A stretch of 64,000 nt of DNA from contig CP093831.1 in the NCBI GenBank assembly GCA_033063855.1, positions 17,856,001-17,920,000 on the forward strand, read 5' to 3'. This DNA is from Smittia aterrima (Eukaryota; Arthropoda; Insecta; Diptera; Chironomidae). A program made the position numbers and the translations under genes. Numbering within the stretch: the first letter of the stretch is position 1; each line of letters opens with the position of its first letter. The notes below the pieces were generated by a model, which was not told where the DNA came from, did not search any database, and saw only the letters and a list, made by a program, of their open reading frames with translations. This document shows, piece by piece, positions 1-7,693 of the stretch.

Positions 1-375
1 CTGCGGTTGAGTTTAGAGCCTTCTTAGCGGATTATTACCGGAAGATTAGGTGCTCATCAACACCTCTGTATTAATCATGCATGGCATTGAAACGTTCGAG
101 AGATTTTACTTCAAAACAAAGCTGATTCATCGCTTGGTGTGCTTTCTGCTGTTTTGTTTATGTCAAAACATTTGCCGGCTTTTTCCATAGACATCATTTC
201 TTTACAGTCGTAGTAAATAAATCAGATATTATTTTGCTTTCATGAAAGTTGTTGTAGAAACGAAGCTTAACGAAGGCACAAGTCTTCGCTTTTCTAAAAA
301 CAGACAACAAGTGCTCCAAAATATCTTTATCGTTTACACGTTAACAAGATTTAATTGCGATGTAAATCATACTTC

Positions 376-381
376 TATAAA
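376..381 (+). promoter_or_regulatory. TATA box of first Pro-rich peptide gene
   Basis: The hexamer TATAAA lies 63 bases before the last base preceding the ATG at 444, which would put transcription start near 406 and give a 5' leader of about 40 bases. The position relative to a signal-peptide ORF supports a real short gene. No experimental support. Confidence 0.45.
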
Positions 382-443
382 TTTAGATGATCACACAAGG
401 AAACGCTTCAATAATTTTCCATTAACGGACCATCGTTGTCGAA

Positions 444-602
444 ATGGTCAAATTCTTTATAATTTTGTTCTGCTTTCTTTGCTGGGCAATATCAATCAAG
501 CCTGAAGCAAGTCCGCAGTTTCCATTTACAGTTCTACCTCCAATAGGAAGAGGCCACAGAAGAATTGGAAAGCTTTTCTCGTTAAAACACAAATGTAATT
601 AA
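444..602 (+). CDS. Small secreted Pro-rich cationic peptide, copy 1
   Basis: A 52-residue ORF, too short for usual ORF cut-offs and overlapping a longer open frame that starts at 242. The start context (GAAATGG) is good. Residues 1-18 form a hydrophobic signal peptide. The mature part is about 30 residues, basic, and carries the core PQFPFTVLPPIGRGHR followed by a Lys/Arg-rich tail with one Cys near the end. The same core, with two substitutions, recurs in the next gene at 1279. That conservation in an otherwise unrelated flank is the main evidence that this is a gene. It lacks the Tyr-rich C-terminal part of the neighbour, so it is either a shorter paralogue or a truncated one. A TATA box lies about 65 bases upstream and a polyadenylation signal follows the stop. 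Size, charge and proline content resemble insect proline-rich antimicrobial peptides, but I do not recognise the family; an antimicrobial role is inference. Confidence 0.6.
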   Translation: MVKFFIILFCFLCWAISIKPEASPQFPFTVLPPIGRGHRRIGKLFSLKHKCN

Positions 603-610
603 TTAGTGAA

Positions 611-616
611 AATAAA
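611..616 (+). terminator. Polyadenylation signal AATAAA
   Basis: AATAAA begins nine bases after the stop codon of the preceding Pro-rich peptide gene. This gives a very short 3' UTR, in keeping with the other small peptide genes here. Confidence 0.4.
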
Positions 617-1207
617 GTGAACAAGCCTGAAGCTAATCACGTTGTGTATTGTTATCAGTACGAGCTGGCCTGTTCTGCAGGCTTCTTTACAAATCAATTC
701 AGATTGACGACAACCACAGATTCGTTCCGTCAACGAGAAAGCTACAATACAATGAGGATTGAAGAACTCTCACTTTTCGACTAATTAATTAGTGTCTTAA
801 GAGAAAACGATTCATGAGAAATGTGATAAAGTTGCTGGCAATCATGGGAAATTAAAAGTGTGAACCAGCAACTGACTTATGATTAAGACTTGAAGAGAAA
901 ACAAAACAATTTGTGAGTCGTTAGCAGAGTGAGACATGGCAGCAATTGGAATTCATGAAACAAGTTATTGTTATTCCTTTTCTAACTTCATTAAATAGCT
1001 TTATCTTGAACACGATGTTTACACATGTTCTCACTTAACAAACTTCTAATAGCCAATCTCATCTTAGACGCCAAACAGACTCAAACAAAATTTTCCGCGA
1101 AGGCCGAATAACTTCCGCGTAAACATGTTGACTGACTTCCAAGCTTTTTTAAATTTTTTCGTACAGCCATGATAATTGAATTATTTCTTTGGTTGCAGAG
1201 GGAAAAG

Positions 1208-1215
1208 TATAAATA
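1208..1215 (+). promoter_or_regulatory. TATA box of second Pro-rich peptide gene
   Basis: TATAAATA is found about 70 bases before the ATG at 1279, predicting a start near 1238. The arrangement copies that of the gene at 444. Confidence 0.5.
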
Positions 1216-1278
1216 CATCTGTTTCCGCTTTTCTTTCTCCATTTGAGAGAAATTCCCAGTTCGTTAAATATTTGTAAA

Positions 1279-1605
1279 ATGAATTTCTTCGCATTAACTT
1301 TCATTACGACATTAGCAATCATTGTGAGTTCAGCGAACTGCGTGCCAACTCCAGCTCCTCAGTTTCCATTCACAGTGCTACCGCCGAAAGGCCAAGGGCA
1401 CCGCAAACCGTTTGGTCCACCAGAAGGTGAATTGAAGTCAAAAATTTCATCAACTTCTCAGAGAATAAAGCTTTTTCTTTCAGAATATTTTTGGTTCATT
1501 CACGCTCTGAGTAAATTCAAGCACAGTTTATTCTACAAACCCTTGCCTTACTACATTTACAATGAATACAAAAGTCCTGGAAACTATTACAACTACAGAA
1601 GATAA
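1279..1605 (+). CDS. Secreted Pro/Tyr-rich peptide, copy 2, with optional in-frame intron
   Basis: The ATG at 1279 (context TAAAATGA) is the first real ATG of an open frame that extends further 5' without one. Residues 1-20 or so are a signal peptide ending SANC. The mature start is PTPAPQFPFTVLPPKGQGHR, nearly the same core as the 444 gene. A 57-base segment, 1427-1483, has good splice borders (GTGAAT ... CTTTTTCTTTCAG). It is a multiple of three without stops, so both spliced (89 residues) and unspliced (108 residues) products are open. Splicing joins GPPE directly to a Tyr-rich, basic tail (EYFWF...YNYRR). Because introns here are about this size, splicing is probably normal. The family is not recognised; a secreted defence or other effector peptide is an inference from size, charge and neighbours. 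Confidence 0.6.
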   Translation: MNFFALTFITTLAIIVSSANCVPTPAPQFPFTVLPPKGQGHRKPFGPPEGELKSKISSTSQRIKLFLSEYFWFIHALSKFKHSLFYKPLPYYIYNEYKSPGNYYNYRR

Positions 1606-2149
1606 AAAATTTCAATTTCAATTCGTTGAAAGATACAAGGCAAACTATTCTGTTGATAGTGAGACACCCCCGAGTGGAACAGTCCCAGCAAAGCAAAGCA
1701 AGGAATGAACAGCCAACCTACCACAAAGCTTTTGAACCTCGCAATTATTATAAATGAGATCTTTGCTCATGACAGCAATTTTTTTTACGAAATATTTTCA
1801 TCATACTTAAGAATAAACTTTATATTTATCTTTGTCACCGCAAGCTTCTTGAAGCTGCTCAGTGACTCAAAAGTTATAAATTCTTTTTCATGCTAAATAA
1901 ACGCTTGACAAAGCCAAAAGCAACCTGGCGAGCTTACGAATAGCTGCTAATTAATCTAATTGAACTATTACAGCTCCAATTCTTCAGGCGAATGTACGCG
2001 AACTTGTTCTAACAGGAAAAGCAGACACGGAACTACTCGTCGGATTTTTATTTTGGTGTATTGACGAGACAACTTTAGTTGTGGAAAAATCATCGAACTA
2101 AGTATAACCAATTTTATCAGACAGCGTAAAATATTCTAAATCGAATACA
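1606..2149. other. Spacer without a supportable gene
   Basis: A 63-codon ORF starting with ATG at 1705 has no signal peptide and no resemblance to neighbours, so I do not call it. An AATAAA at 1896-1901 could serve the preceding peptide gene. A TATAA at 2103-2107 may be the core promoter of the glycine-rich gene that starts at 2150. Confidence 0.4.
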
Positions 2150-3685
2150 ATGAGATTTTTCAAAAGTTTGTTGATTGTGCTATTCCTTTTCATCGTTAAT
2201 TCGAACGCCAGAGGCGGCGGAGGTAAAGTTTCTTCTTGTACTTTTTTGTGATACAAGATTCTTGTAGCATCTATTTTTAAATTAATTGTGACAAAAGGAT
2301 TGAAACTGATAAAATATTTTTGAATTCAAGGCGGCGGTCATGGAGGCGGATTTGGAGGAGGTAAAGCTTTTTCTAATTTAATGGATCATTTATAATTGAT
2401 AAATAAAATATATTCAATTCAATAAATATTCAATACATAACGTTTTTTAGTGTTTTTCCATGAAAATTTTGTTGAAATTGATTCGCCATTTTTATAAATC
2501 AAATTCTTGGGACAATTTTTTAATTATTTATTTCAATATTCCGTTTATTTCTAAGGTGGTCATGGCGGCGGATTTGGAGGAGGTAAAGCTTATAATTGTT
2601 TTAGGAATTATTTATAAGCAAAATATTTCAAATTCAATAATAATTGTGATAAAAAATATTTACATATTTGAATATTGCGTTTTATTTCGAAGGCGGTCAT
2701 GGCGGCGGATTTGGAGGTCATGGCGGCGGATTTGGAGGAGGTAAAGCTTATTACTGTTTTAAGGATTATTTATAACTTATAAGCAAAATATTTTAAATTC
2801 AATAATAATTGTGATAAAAAATATTTACATATTTGAATATTGCGTTTTATTTCGAAGGCGGTCATGGCGGCGGATTTGGAGGTCATGGCTCAGGATTTGG
2901 GGGAGGTAAAACTAGATAAAGAAAAACTCTCAAATTATAAATTATGACGAAGTTTTTTGTGACAAAATTTAATATTAAAATTCCAGGTGGTCGCGGGTTT
3001 GGGGGCGGTGGTCGAGGGGGTGGATTTGGACATGGCGAAGGCAAAATGAAAAACAATTTCCAATTAAATTAAATAACTCAATTGAAATTTTTCAGGGAGC
3101 TTTGGAGGTAGGAAAAAGTTTTTCTCGGAAGGCTCAGTCTCACTAAAAAAAGTTAATTAACAATTCCAAATGTTTTATTTCTGAATTCTCAGAGAAATTA
3201 ATTGAATATTCTTAGAAAATTATGTTTGACTATTGCAAATCTTTGCAGGTTTTGGAGGTGGTAGGTCAGGTAGGAAATATCTTTCTTGCTGCAAAAAGAT
3301 TAAATACATTTTTGGGTTTGACATTTTCTCTCTTCGTCAAATCCTTGTTACATCATCAATCTAAACAGGTTTTATTATCTGATATTTATACAATGAACTA
3401 GGCTTCGGGCTAGGAGCAGGTCGTAGAGGAGGCGGATATTATGGAGGCGGATATCGAGGTGAGAAACGAGTGATTTCACTTTAATAATTCTTTATTTATT
3501 TTTCTGACTTCCAAGGTGGATTCTACGGAGGTGGATTCATTCCTGTGCCTGTTCCTTTATTTATCGGCGGCGGTTATGGCGGATATGGACGTTACCCATT
3601 AGTTTATTGCAACGACCCATGGAGATCATATGGCTACGGTCAGAGAGTTTACAGCGGAGGCTGGTCCTATGGCAGGTGTTACTGA
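2150..3685 (+). CDS. Glycine-rich secreted peptide assembled from ten small phase-1 exons
   Basis: Exons by splice borders and phase: 2150-2222, 2331-2360, 2556-2582, 2693-2740, 2858-2905, 2987-3040, 3096-3107, 3249-3269, 3402-3458, 3516-3685. Every intron interrupts a Gly codon after its first base, so exons can be added or lost without shifting the frame. Exon 1 encodes a signal peptide ending NSNARGGG. Exons 2-6 encode GGGHGGGFGG-type modules, and exon 9 is Gly/Tyr-rich. The last exon has a PVPVP stretch, more Gly/Tyr, and a tail with two Cys (VYCND and GRCY). Exon 6 uses an apparent GC donor and exon 7 has only 12 bases. Glycine-rich secreted peptides of insects include antimicrobial, cuticular and salivary or silk proteins; sequence alone does not decide. 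Exon 8's end could also be 3260. The signal peptide, phase regularity and poly(A) signal make the gene itself convincing. Confidence 0.75.
2583..2905 (+). repeat. Recent intron-plus-exon tandem duplication
   Basis: Intron 3 plus exon 4 (2583-2740) and intron 4 plus exon 5 (2741-2905) are near-copies about 160 bases long. The last 70 or so bases of the two introns, from TTCAATAATAATTG to the TTTCGAAG splice acceptor, are identical, and the exons differ by a few bases. Intron 2 and exon 3 are a more diverged relative. Identity in intron sequence points to a young duplication rather than coding constraint. Confidence 0.85.
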
Positions 3686-3724
3686 ACCAAAATGAATATG
3701 TTGAATTTTGTGGCAAATATGTTG

Positions 3725-3730
3725 AATAAA
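3725..3730 (+). terminator. Polyadenylation signal of the glycine-rich gene
   Basis: AATAAA occurs about 40 bases after the stop of the glycine-rich peptide gene. Confidence 0.6.
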
Positions 3731-4001
3731 TATTTTACATGAAAGAATCTGATTATTTTATTTATTATATCAAGGATTTATTTACAGAATTATTTTCTAA
3801 ATGCAAACTCGATTTTTTCAGTTTTATATTTACTTTTCTCTTAAGCGTCGTTGATCTACAAATAATCGCAATTCGCAAAAATGTGACGTATCGATTACGC
3901 GATGTACACGAGCGACTCTTTCGTCGAGCTGTAAAATTTTGATTCAACGATCTCGAAAGAACTTTTGAAGGTTGTGCTGATTAAAATTGTTCACACCTTT
4001 C

Positions 4002-4011
4002 GAGAATTCCC
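4002..4011 (-). promoter_or_regulatory. NF-kappaB (Rel) type motif
   Basis: Read on the minus strand this is GGGAATTCTC, an exact match to the consensus GGGRATTYYY bound by insect Rel factors (Dorsal/Dif/Relish class). It lies about 50-60 bases before the predicted transcription start of the small basic peptide gene at 4111. That is the usual place for such sites in antimicrobial-peptide promoters. A single ten-base match can be chance. Confidence 0.4.
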
Positions 4012-4030
4012 CACATGATGCTACGTTAAC

Positions 4031-4064
4031 TATATAAGAAGAAATTTTTTATTAAACGTCAGTT
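4031..4064 (+). promoter_or_regulatory. Core promoter: TATA plus initiator
   Basis: TATATAA at 4031-4037 and the initiator TCAGTT at 4059-4064 (A+1 at 4061) are spaced 30 bases, the ideal arrangement for an arthropod TATA/Inr promoter. The ATG of the small peptide gene follows 50 bases later. This is the best-formed promoter in the window. Confidence 0.7.
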
Positions 4065-4110
4065 ATCAAACAAACCGCGGCCTAAGCAAATATTATATTA
4101 GTTTATCAAA

Positions 4111-4275
4111 ATGAAGTTCCTGAGAATTTTTGCATTTGCATTTTTGTTGTGCCAACTTTGGATTTCGTGCGAGTGCTATAAATATCGCGCTAAGCATCAT
4201 CGCCGGATCAAGTTTGATAGGATCCAAGCAACGGGAGGATACATTGGCTTCGTTAAGGAAAAATATATTGGCTAG
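4111..4275 (+). CDS. 54-residue secreted basic peptide
   Basis: A short single-exon ORF, below usual length limits. Residues 1-19 are a clear signal peptide (MKFLRIFAFAFLLCQLW core). The mature part begins near CECYKYR and is strongly basic with a Lys/His/Arg block (RAKHHRRIKFDR) and a Gly-rich patch (ATGGYIGF). The two Cys sit together at the N-terminus of the mature part (CEC), an unusual arrangement. A textbook TATA/Inr promoter and a kappaB-like site lie just upstream, which argues for a real, possibly immune-inducible, gene. The antisense open frame over the same region is a shadow. It sits between the glycine-rich gene and the five-copy family but shares no clear similarity with either. 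Family not recognised. Confidence 0.65.
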   Translation: MKFLRIFAFAFLLCQLWISCECYKYRAKHHRRIKFDRIQATGGYIGFVKEKYIG

Positions 4276-4668
4276 GTGGACGTGATCTTCAACTCGTTGC
4301 CTCGTTTTGGTTAATTCGCCGCTAATAAATTTCTCGCACGACAGTTTGATCACCAATATAGTCGCAATAGCGTTAATTAACCGCGGAACGAGATGTCCGT
4401 AGTAAGTTATGGAACCAGAAAATTCTCGAAATTAAGCGCATTTTATCACATGAGAATTTAATTAGCACCTGGTCTAAACTTTAAGAATATGGAATTAAAA
4501 AATCTCCATATATGGACAAATAAGAGGATGGAGACAAAAGCTCTTGCTTTTCGAGATTTTTGTTTAAATAGTCGATGTTTGATGGGAACTTTAATCATTT
4601 AAAATCTGAAATTCAGTGTTTCAAGTCATATCAAAACTAAAAGTCAAATTATTATCAAATCTAAAAAG

Positions 4669-4905
4669 ATGAAGTCAATAGTTTTCTGCGTAATTCTCGT
4701 TCTTGTCTTCGAGATGATTGTACAGACAGAAGCTCAAGGGTCATCAGTCGCAATTGCCGTTTACCTACAAAGATTCAAAGAAAGAAAACGACAACACTTG
4801 ATACATGAGCATGTGAAAAGGCTTCACCACCATAACCCATTAACTCGTCGTGGAAGAATAAGTCAAGTGCTTTGTGACGACGATTCCTCGTTTTGTCCGT
4901 TTTAA
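4669..4905 (+). CDS. Tandem basic secreted peptide family, member 1 (78 aa)
   Basis: First of five tandem paralogues. Residues 1-22 are a signal peptide (MKSIVFCVILVLVFEMIV...), with predicted cleavage just before QGSS, so the mature N-terminus may be pyroglutamate. The mature peptide starts with a small hydrophobic stretch (SSVAIAVYL) and continues into a dense basic helix-like region (FKERKRQHLIHEHVKRLHHH). It ends with RGRISQVLCDDD and a second Cys, giving a C-x6-C pair (Cys69, Cys76) near the C-terminus. The same order occurs in the copies at 5183 and 5749. Single exon. GATA-type TTATC motifs lie in the leader. An AATAAA at 5028-5033 may end the transcript. The amphipathic basic segment and clustering suggest a membrane-active or antimicrobial role, which is inference; I do not recognise the family. 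Confidence 0.75.
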   Translation: MKSIVFCVILVLVFEMIVQTEAQGSSVAIAVYLQRFKERKRQHLIHEHVKRLHHHNPLTRRGRISQVLCDDDSSFCPF

Positions 4906-5083
4906 CTGTAACTTTAACTTTATGGAAGCCTCATGAGAAGTGGGAGACATCCGAGGATTAAGCGTTTTTGACAACACCTGAGTGGGGAAATAATTAGCAC
5001 CCGGAACGAGTTGTTCTCACGACAGAAAATAAAAGAATTGCGCAACATTGAAATGAAGGAAGTAGGAGTGAATCATTTGAGAT

Positions 5084-5091
5084 TATAAATA
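5084..5091 (+). promoter_or_regulatory. TATA box of family member 2
   Basis: TATAAATA lies about 100 bases before the ATG at 5183. An initiator-like TCATTG at 5119-5124 follows at slightly long spacing. It supports an independent transcription unit for this copy. Confidence 0.45.
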
Positions 5092-5182
5092 CCAGAAACT
5101 TCTTTAAAAACGATGCATTCATTGTTCAAAAGTCAAAACATTAACTTCGATAAAATCCAATTGTGATTAATTAAAAGAAAAA

Positions 5183-5428
5183 ATGAAGTCAATCGTAATA
5201 TGCTTATCAATTCTGTTGCTGTTTGAGTTGGTTATGCAAGCAGATGGTCAGGGGAGTGCAGCCTTTGCTGTCGGCCCTTACCTCAACCGATATTATGCAA
5301 AGAAGAAAGCAAGACTTGAAGCGCAGCGACGACGCCATCAATATTCATCATGGCGAGTCCCGCACGGGAGATACAGTCAAGTGATTTGTGACGACAGATT
5401 CGAACCGTGCTTTATAAATTCATACTAA
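5183..5428 (+). CDS. Tandem basic secreted peptide family, member 2 (81 aa)
   Basis: Closest in plan to the 4669 copy: signal peptide MKSIVICLSILLLFELVM..., cleavage before QGSAA, a hydrophobic patch, then YLNRYYAKKKARLEAQRRRH as the basic helix-like part. The C-terminal GRYSQVICDDRFEPCF reproduces the RxSQVxCDD motif and the C-x6-C pair (Cys69, Cys76) at the same residue numbers as member 1. The tail is four residues longer (INSY). Single exon with its own TATA box upstream and an AATAAA at 5624-5629. Conserved signal, spacing and motif with strong divergence between them indicate an old duplication under selection for charge pattern rather than exact sequence. Function unknown. Confidence 0.75.
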   Translation: MKSIVICLSILLLFELVMQADGQGSAAFAVGPYLNRYYAKKKARLEAQRRRHQYSSWRVPHGRYSQVICDDRFEPCFINSY

Positions 5429-5748
5429 TTGAGTTTAATTTCACACTATGTTAGCGCTAACAGGAGCGGAGTCTATCTTGGGATCAAGCGCAGTTTGTAC
5501 ACATGAAATATTAATTAACACATTCTGTTGGTCAAAGCGAGTTTCATTTAGAACGAAATCATAAAGATTACCAAATATAGTCACAAGAGTGGGGAGAAAA
5601 AGCTTTGGCATCTGCGATTTTTGAATAAAACCTCGAGACTCGAGTGAGAATTATAACATTCGTGAAAAAGTTAAAGCAACACTAGAAGCTTATTCTTCAA
5701 GAAAAACTCAAAGCAAAAAAGTATTTCTAACTAACTCAAAGCAAGAAA

Positions 5749-5988
5749 ATGAAGACGACAACGATTTGTGTTTTACTTCTGTTGGTTATTCAGTTAATCG
5801 TGCATTCAAATGCACAAGGATCAGCAGCAGTGTCAGTTGCAGTTTATCTCACACAATACAAAGAGAGAAAGCGACTTCAGCTCATTAAGAAACAGCTGAA
5901 GAAAGTGCACAGACGACTCCCAACCAGAACACCAGTTGGAAGATTGAGCTCATTCTTATGCTCAGACTTCGGCGGACCATGCTTCTAA
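5749..5988 (+). CDS. Tandem basic secreted peptide family, member 3 (79 aa)
   Basis: Signal peptide MKTTTICVLLLLVIQLIV..., then NAQGSAAVSVAVYLTQYK. The basic region KERKRLQLIKKQLKKVHRR is the most regular amphipathic stretch of the family, alternating Leu/Ile/Val with Lys/Arg. The C-terminus GRLSSFLCSDFGGPCF keeps the Ser and the C-x6-C pair (Cys71, Cys78), but Gln-Val of the RxSQV motif is replaced. Single exon. A TATAA at 5652-5656 precedes it and AATAAA at 6083-6088 follows. The shared KERKR block links it most closely to member 1. An antimicrobial or other membrane-directed role fits the physical properties, but I have no family match. Confidence 0.75.
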   Translation: MKTTTICVLLLLVIQLIVHSNAQGSAAVSVAVYLTQYKERKRLQLIKKQLKKVHRRLPTRTPVGRLSSFLCSDFGGPCF

Positions 5989-6611
5989 AGATCAACTTTA
6001 AATAACTTAAGATTAAGGCTACAAAGCTAAAGATAGATTTTAAGGTTCTTTCGTTATTAAGAATTTATTTGTGATCATAAGTAATAAAAATTTGCATAAT
6101 CGCTGGCGAGATGCAAGATTTAACCAGATTTTCTCGTTTATTATTCATCTTCTTCTTTCAGTTAATTTCTAATCTAGTTTGTGAAGCTTAAAGCTCCAAG
6201 AGCTTTTGAACTTGCGAAGTTTACAATCTTGATGACGCTTTATTTAAGTACACAAAGTACAGACGTTTCAGCAAACTATTCTTACGAAATTACGCCCTCA
6301 CGTGCAAAAATACGTAGAAATGTCGTATTAGTCGCACATTCGTTCAAATTAATTTTGACATTACCGAAAATACTATTGATCGTTTATGTAATTAGCATCT
6401 TTGCGCACGTAAACTTTCATCTTCATTTGGTATTGTAGCATATTGCAAGCCACGTCCCAAGTTTACTTTTGTTTGTTTTTTGTGTGTATAATAAATTAAG
6501 AAAGTCACGAAAGAAAAATTCCTTTAGGGTTAACATGCAGCCATCGCAATTGAATTTCTCTCGCTTTCAGTTTAAAATTGTTCTTGGTCGAGAAGACTCC
6601 GCTCTTGAAAA

Positions 6612-6839
6612 ATGAAGGCAATATTTTATTTCGCGTGGATCATTCTTGTATCTGAGTTAATTGTAAGCATCAATTCTCAAGGAATCACGTACGCAGCGAT
6701 TGCTGCAAACGTCTTCAAGAATAGGAAGAGAGAACGAATCCGGAAGCTTCTGGAGAGGACTTCTAGACGACATCCAAGGCCAGAAACTCAAGCTCGACGA
6801 TTGGAAAGAATCAAGTTCAATCGATTATTTTATGATTAA
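6612..6839 (+). CDS. Family member 4, diverged and cysteine-free (75 aa)
   Basis: Signal peptide MKAIFYFAWIILVSELIV..., then SINSQGITYAAIAANVF, matching the Q-G-x-x-A pattern after the cleavage site in the other copies. The basic block is FKNRKRERIRKLLERTSRRH. The C-terminus (ARRLERIKFNRLFYD) has lost both Cys and the RxSQVxC motif, so this copy is a linear peptide. The frame is open and the signal is intact, so it is a diverged copy rather than a clear pseudogene. AATAAA occurs at 6955-6960. I see no convincing TATA box close upstream. Confidence 0.65.
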   Translation: MKAIFYFAWIILVSELIVSINSQGITYAAIAANVFKNRKRERIRKLLERTSRRHPRPETQARRLERIKFNRLFYD

Positions 6840-7342
6840 TAATCTTGCTTGAAAGTTTAGAGGTTGACGGCTTTTTGCTTGCTTCCGAACCGGATATCAA
6901 CAACAATATAATCTTGCTGTCTCAACTAAGGAAGAATTAAATCGACGATTAAAAAATAAAAATTTTACTTAAAAGTTTGAAATTTTAGATAAAATTTGCA
7001 ATGACGTCATAAAAATATTTAATCTGAATAAAGGAAACATCTTTCAAGAAAATAAATTCTCCCGGATTTTTTTACATAAAAGCTTTCAATGAGAAATTTG
7101 CAGGTGAAAGTTTTCCAAACTTGGTATTTCCAATCGCAATCCTTAGGTTTCCTCCTCTGGCAGTTCATTAAAAACTTTTGCAGCTTGATTCATCTTTTGA
7201 GTGGGAGAAATGAAAGCTTCAGATACTTTAAAACTTTCTACGGAAGCTCACGAGATGAAATATTTAGTTTCCTGCTTTCTTTCTTTAAATCAGTGAAATT
7301 TAAATGCTGAACGGGTGAAGACATTGCACCAAAGGAAAAAAA

Positions 7343-7693
7343 ATGAAAACTTTAAATATTTTTGTGTTCTTAGTTGTTGTGATTGAATTGATTGTGAATG
7401 TCAGTGGACAAACTGCAGCAATTGCAGCCTATCTTTTTGATAGGAAACATAAGAAGCAGTTGCGATTGCAGAAATTGACGAATTCTGCCAGCAGAAGACA
7501 AGACAAAATCCCTTCGACACGACGTCGTGGTCAGACATACGAACGATATCCGGGTTCTTATCAACAATATCAACTACCATATCAACCGTACCGACCACCA
7601 ACTAGACCAGCTATCCGACGAATTTCACAATATTCCGGCCATTATGTGCGAGTTAGAGTTTGTCCATATGCTTATTATTACGAAAATTATTGA
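7343..7693 (+). CDS. Family member 5 with Tyr/Pro-rich extension (116 aa)
   Basis: Signal peptide MKTLNIFVFLVVVIELIV..., cleavage before QTAAIAAYLF, then a basic block (DRKHKKQLRLQKL) as in the other members. A Tyr/Gln/Pro-rich insert follows (YERYPGSYQQYQLPYQPYRP). After it the family motif returns as AIRRISQYSGHY, aligned with RISQV of member 1, and the peptide ends in a Tyr-rich tail with a single Cys (Cys107). It is thus the family scaffold with an inserted low-complexity segment and one Cys lost. The other frames open over this region are shadows. Single exon. Function unknown; the Tyr-rich tail recalls that of the Pro-rich gene at 1279, which may mean shared chemistry such as tyrosine cross-linking (inference). 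Confidence 0.7.
   Translation: MKTLNIFVFLVVVIELIVNVSGQTAAIAAYLFDRKHKKQLRLQKLTNSASRRQDKIPSTRRRGQTYERYPGSYQQYQLPYQPYRPPTRPAIRRISQYSGHYVRVRVCPYAYYYENY

Noticed and set aside
1705..1896. 63-codon ATG-started frame in the peptide cluster
   Set aside because: No signal peptide at its start, AT-driven composition, and no similarity to any neighbour.
4093..4356. 87-codon minus-strand frame antisense to the 54-residue peptide gene
   Set aside because: Shadow of the plus-strand gene, which has a complete promoter and signal peptide.
6181..6438. 85-codon open frame between family members 3 and 4
   Set aside because: It begins with GTG, not ATG; the first internal Met gives no signal peptide like those of neighbours, and there is no family similarity.
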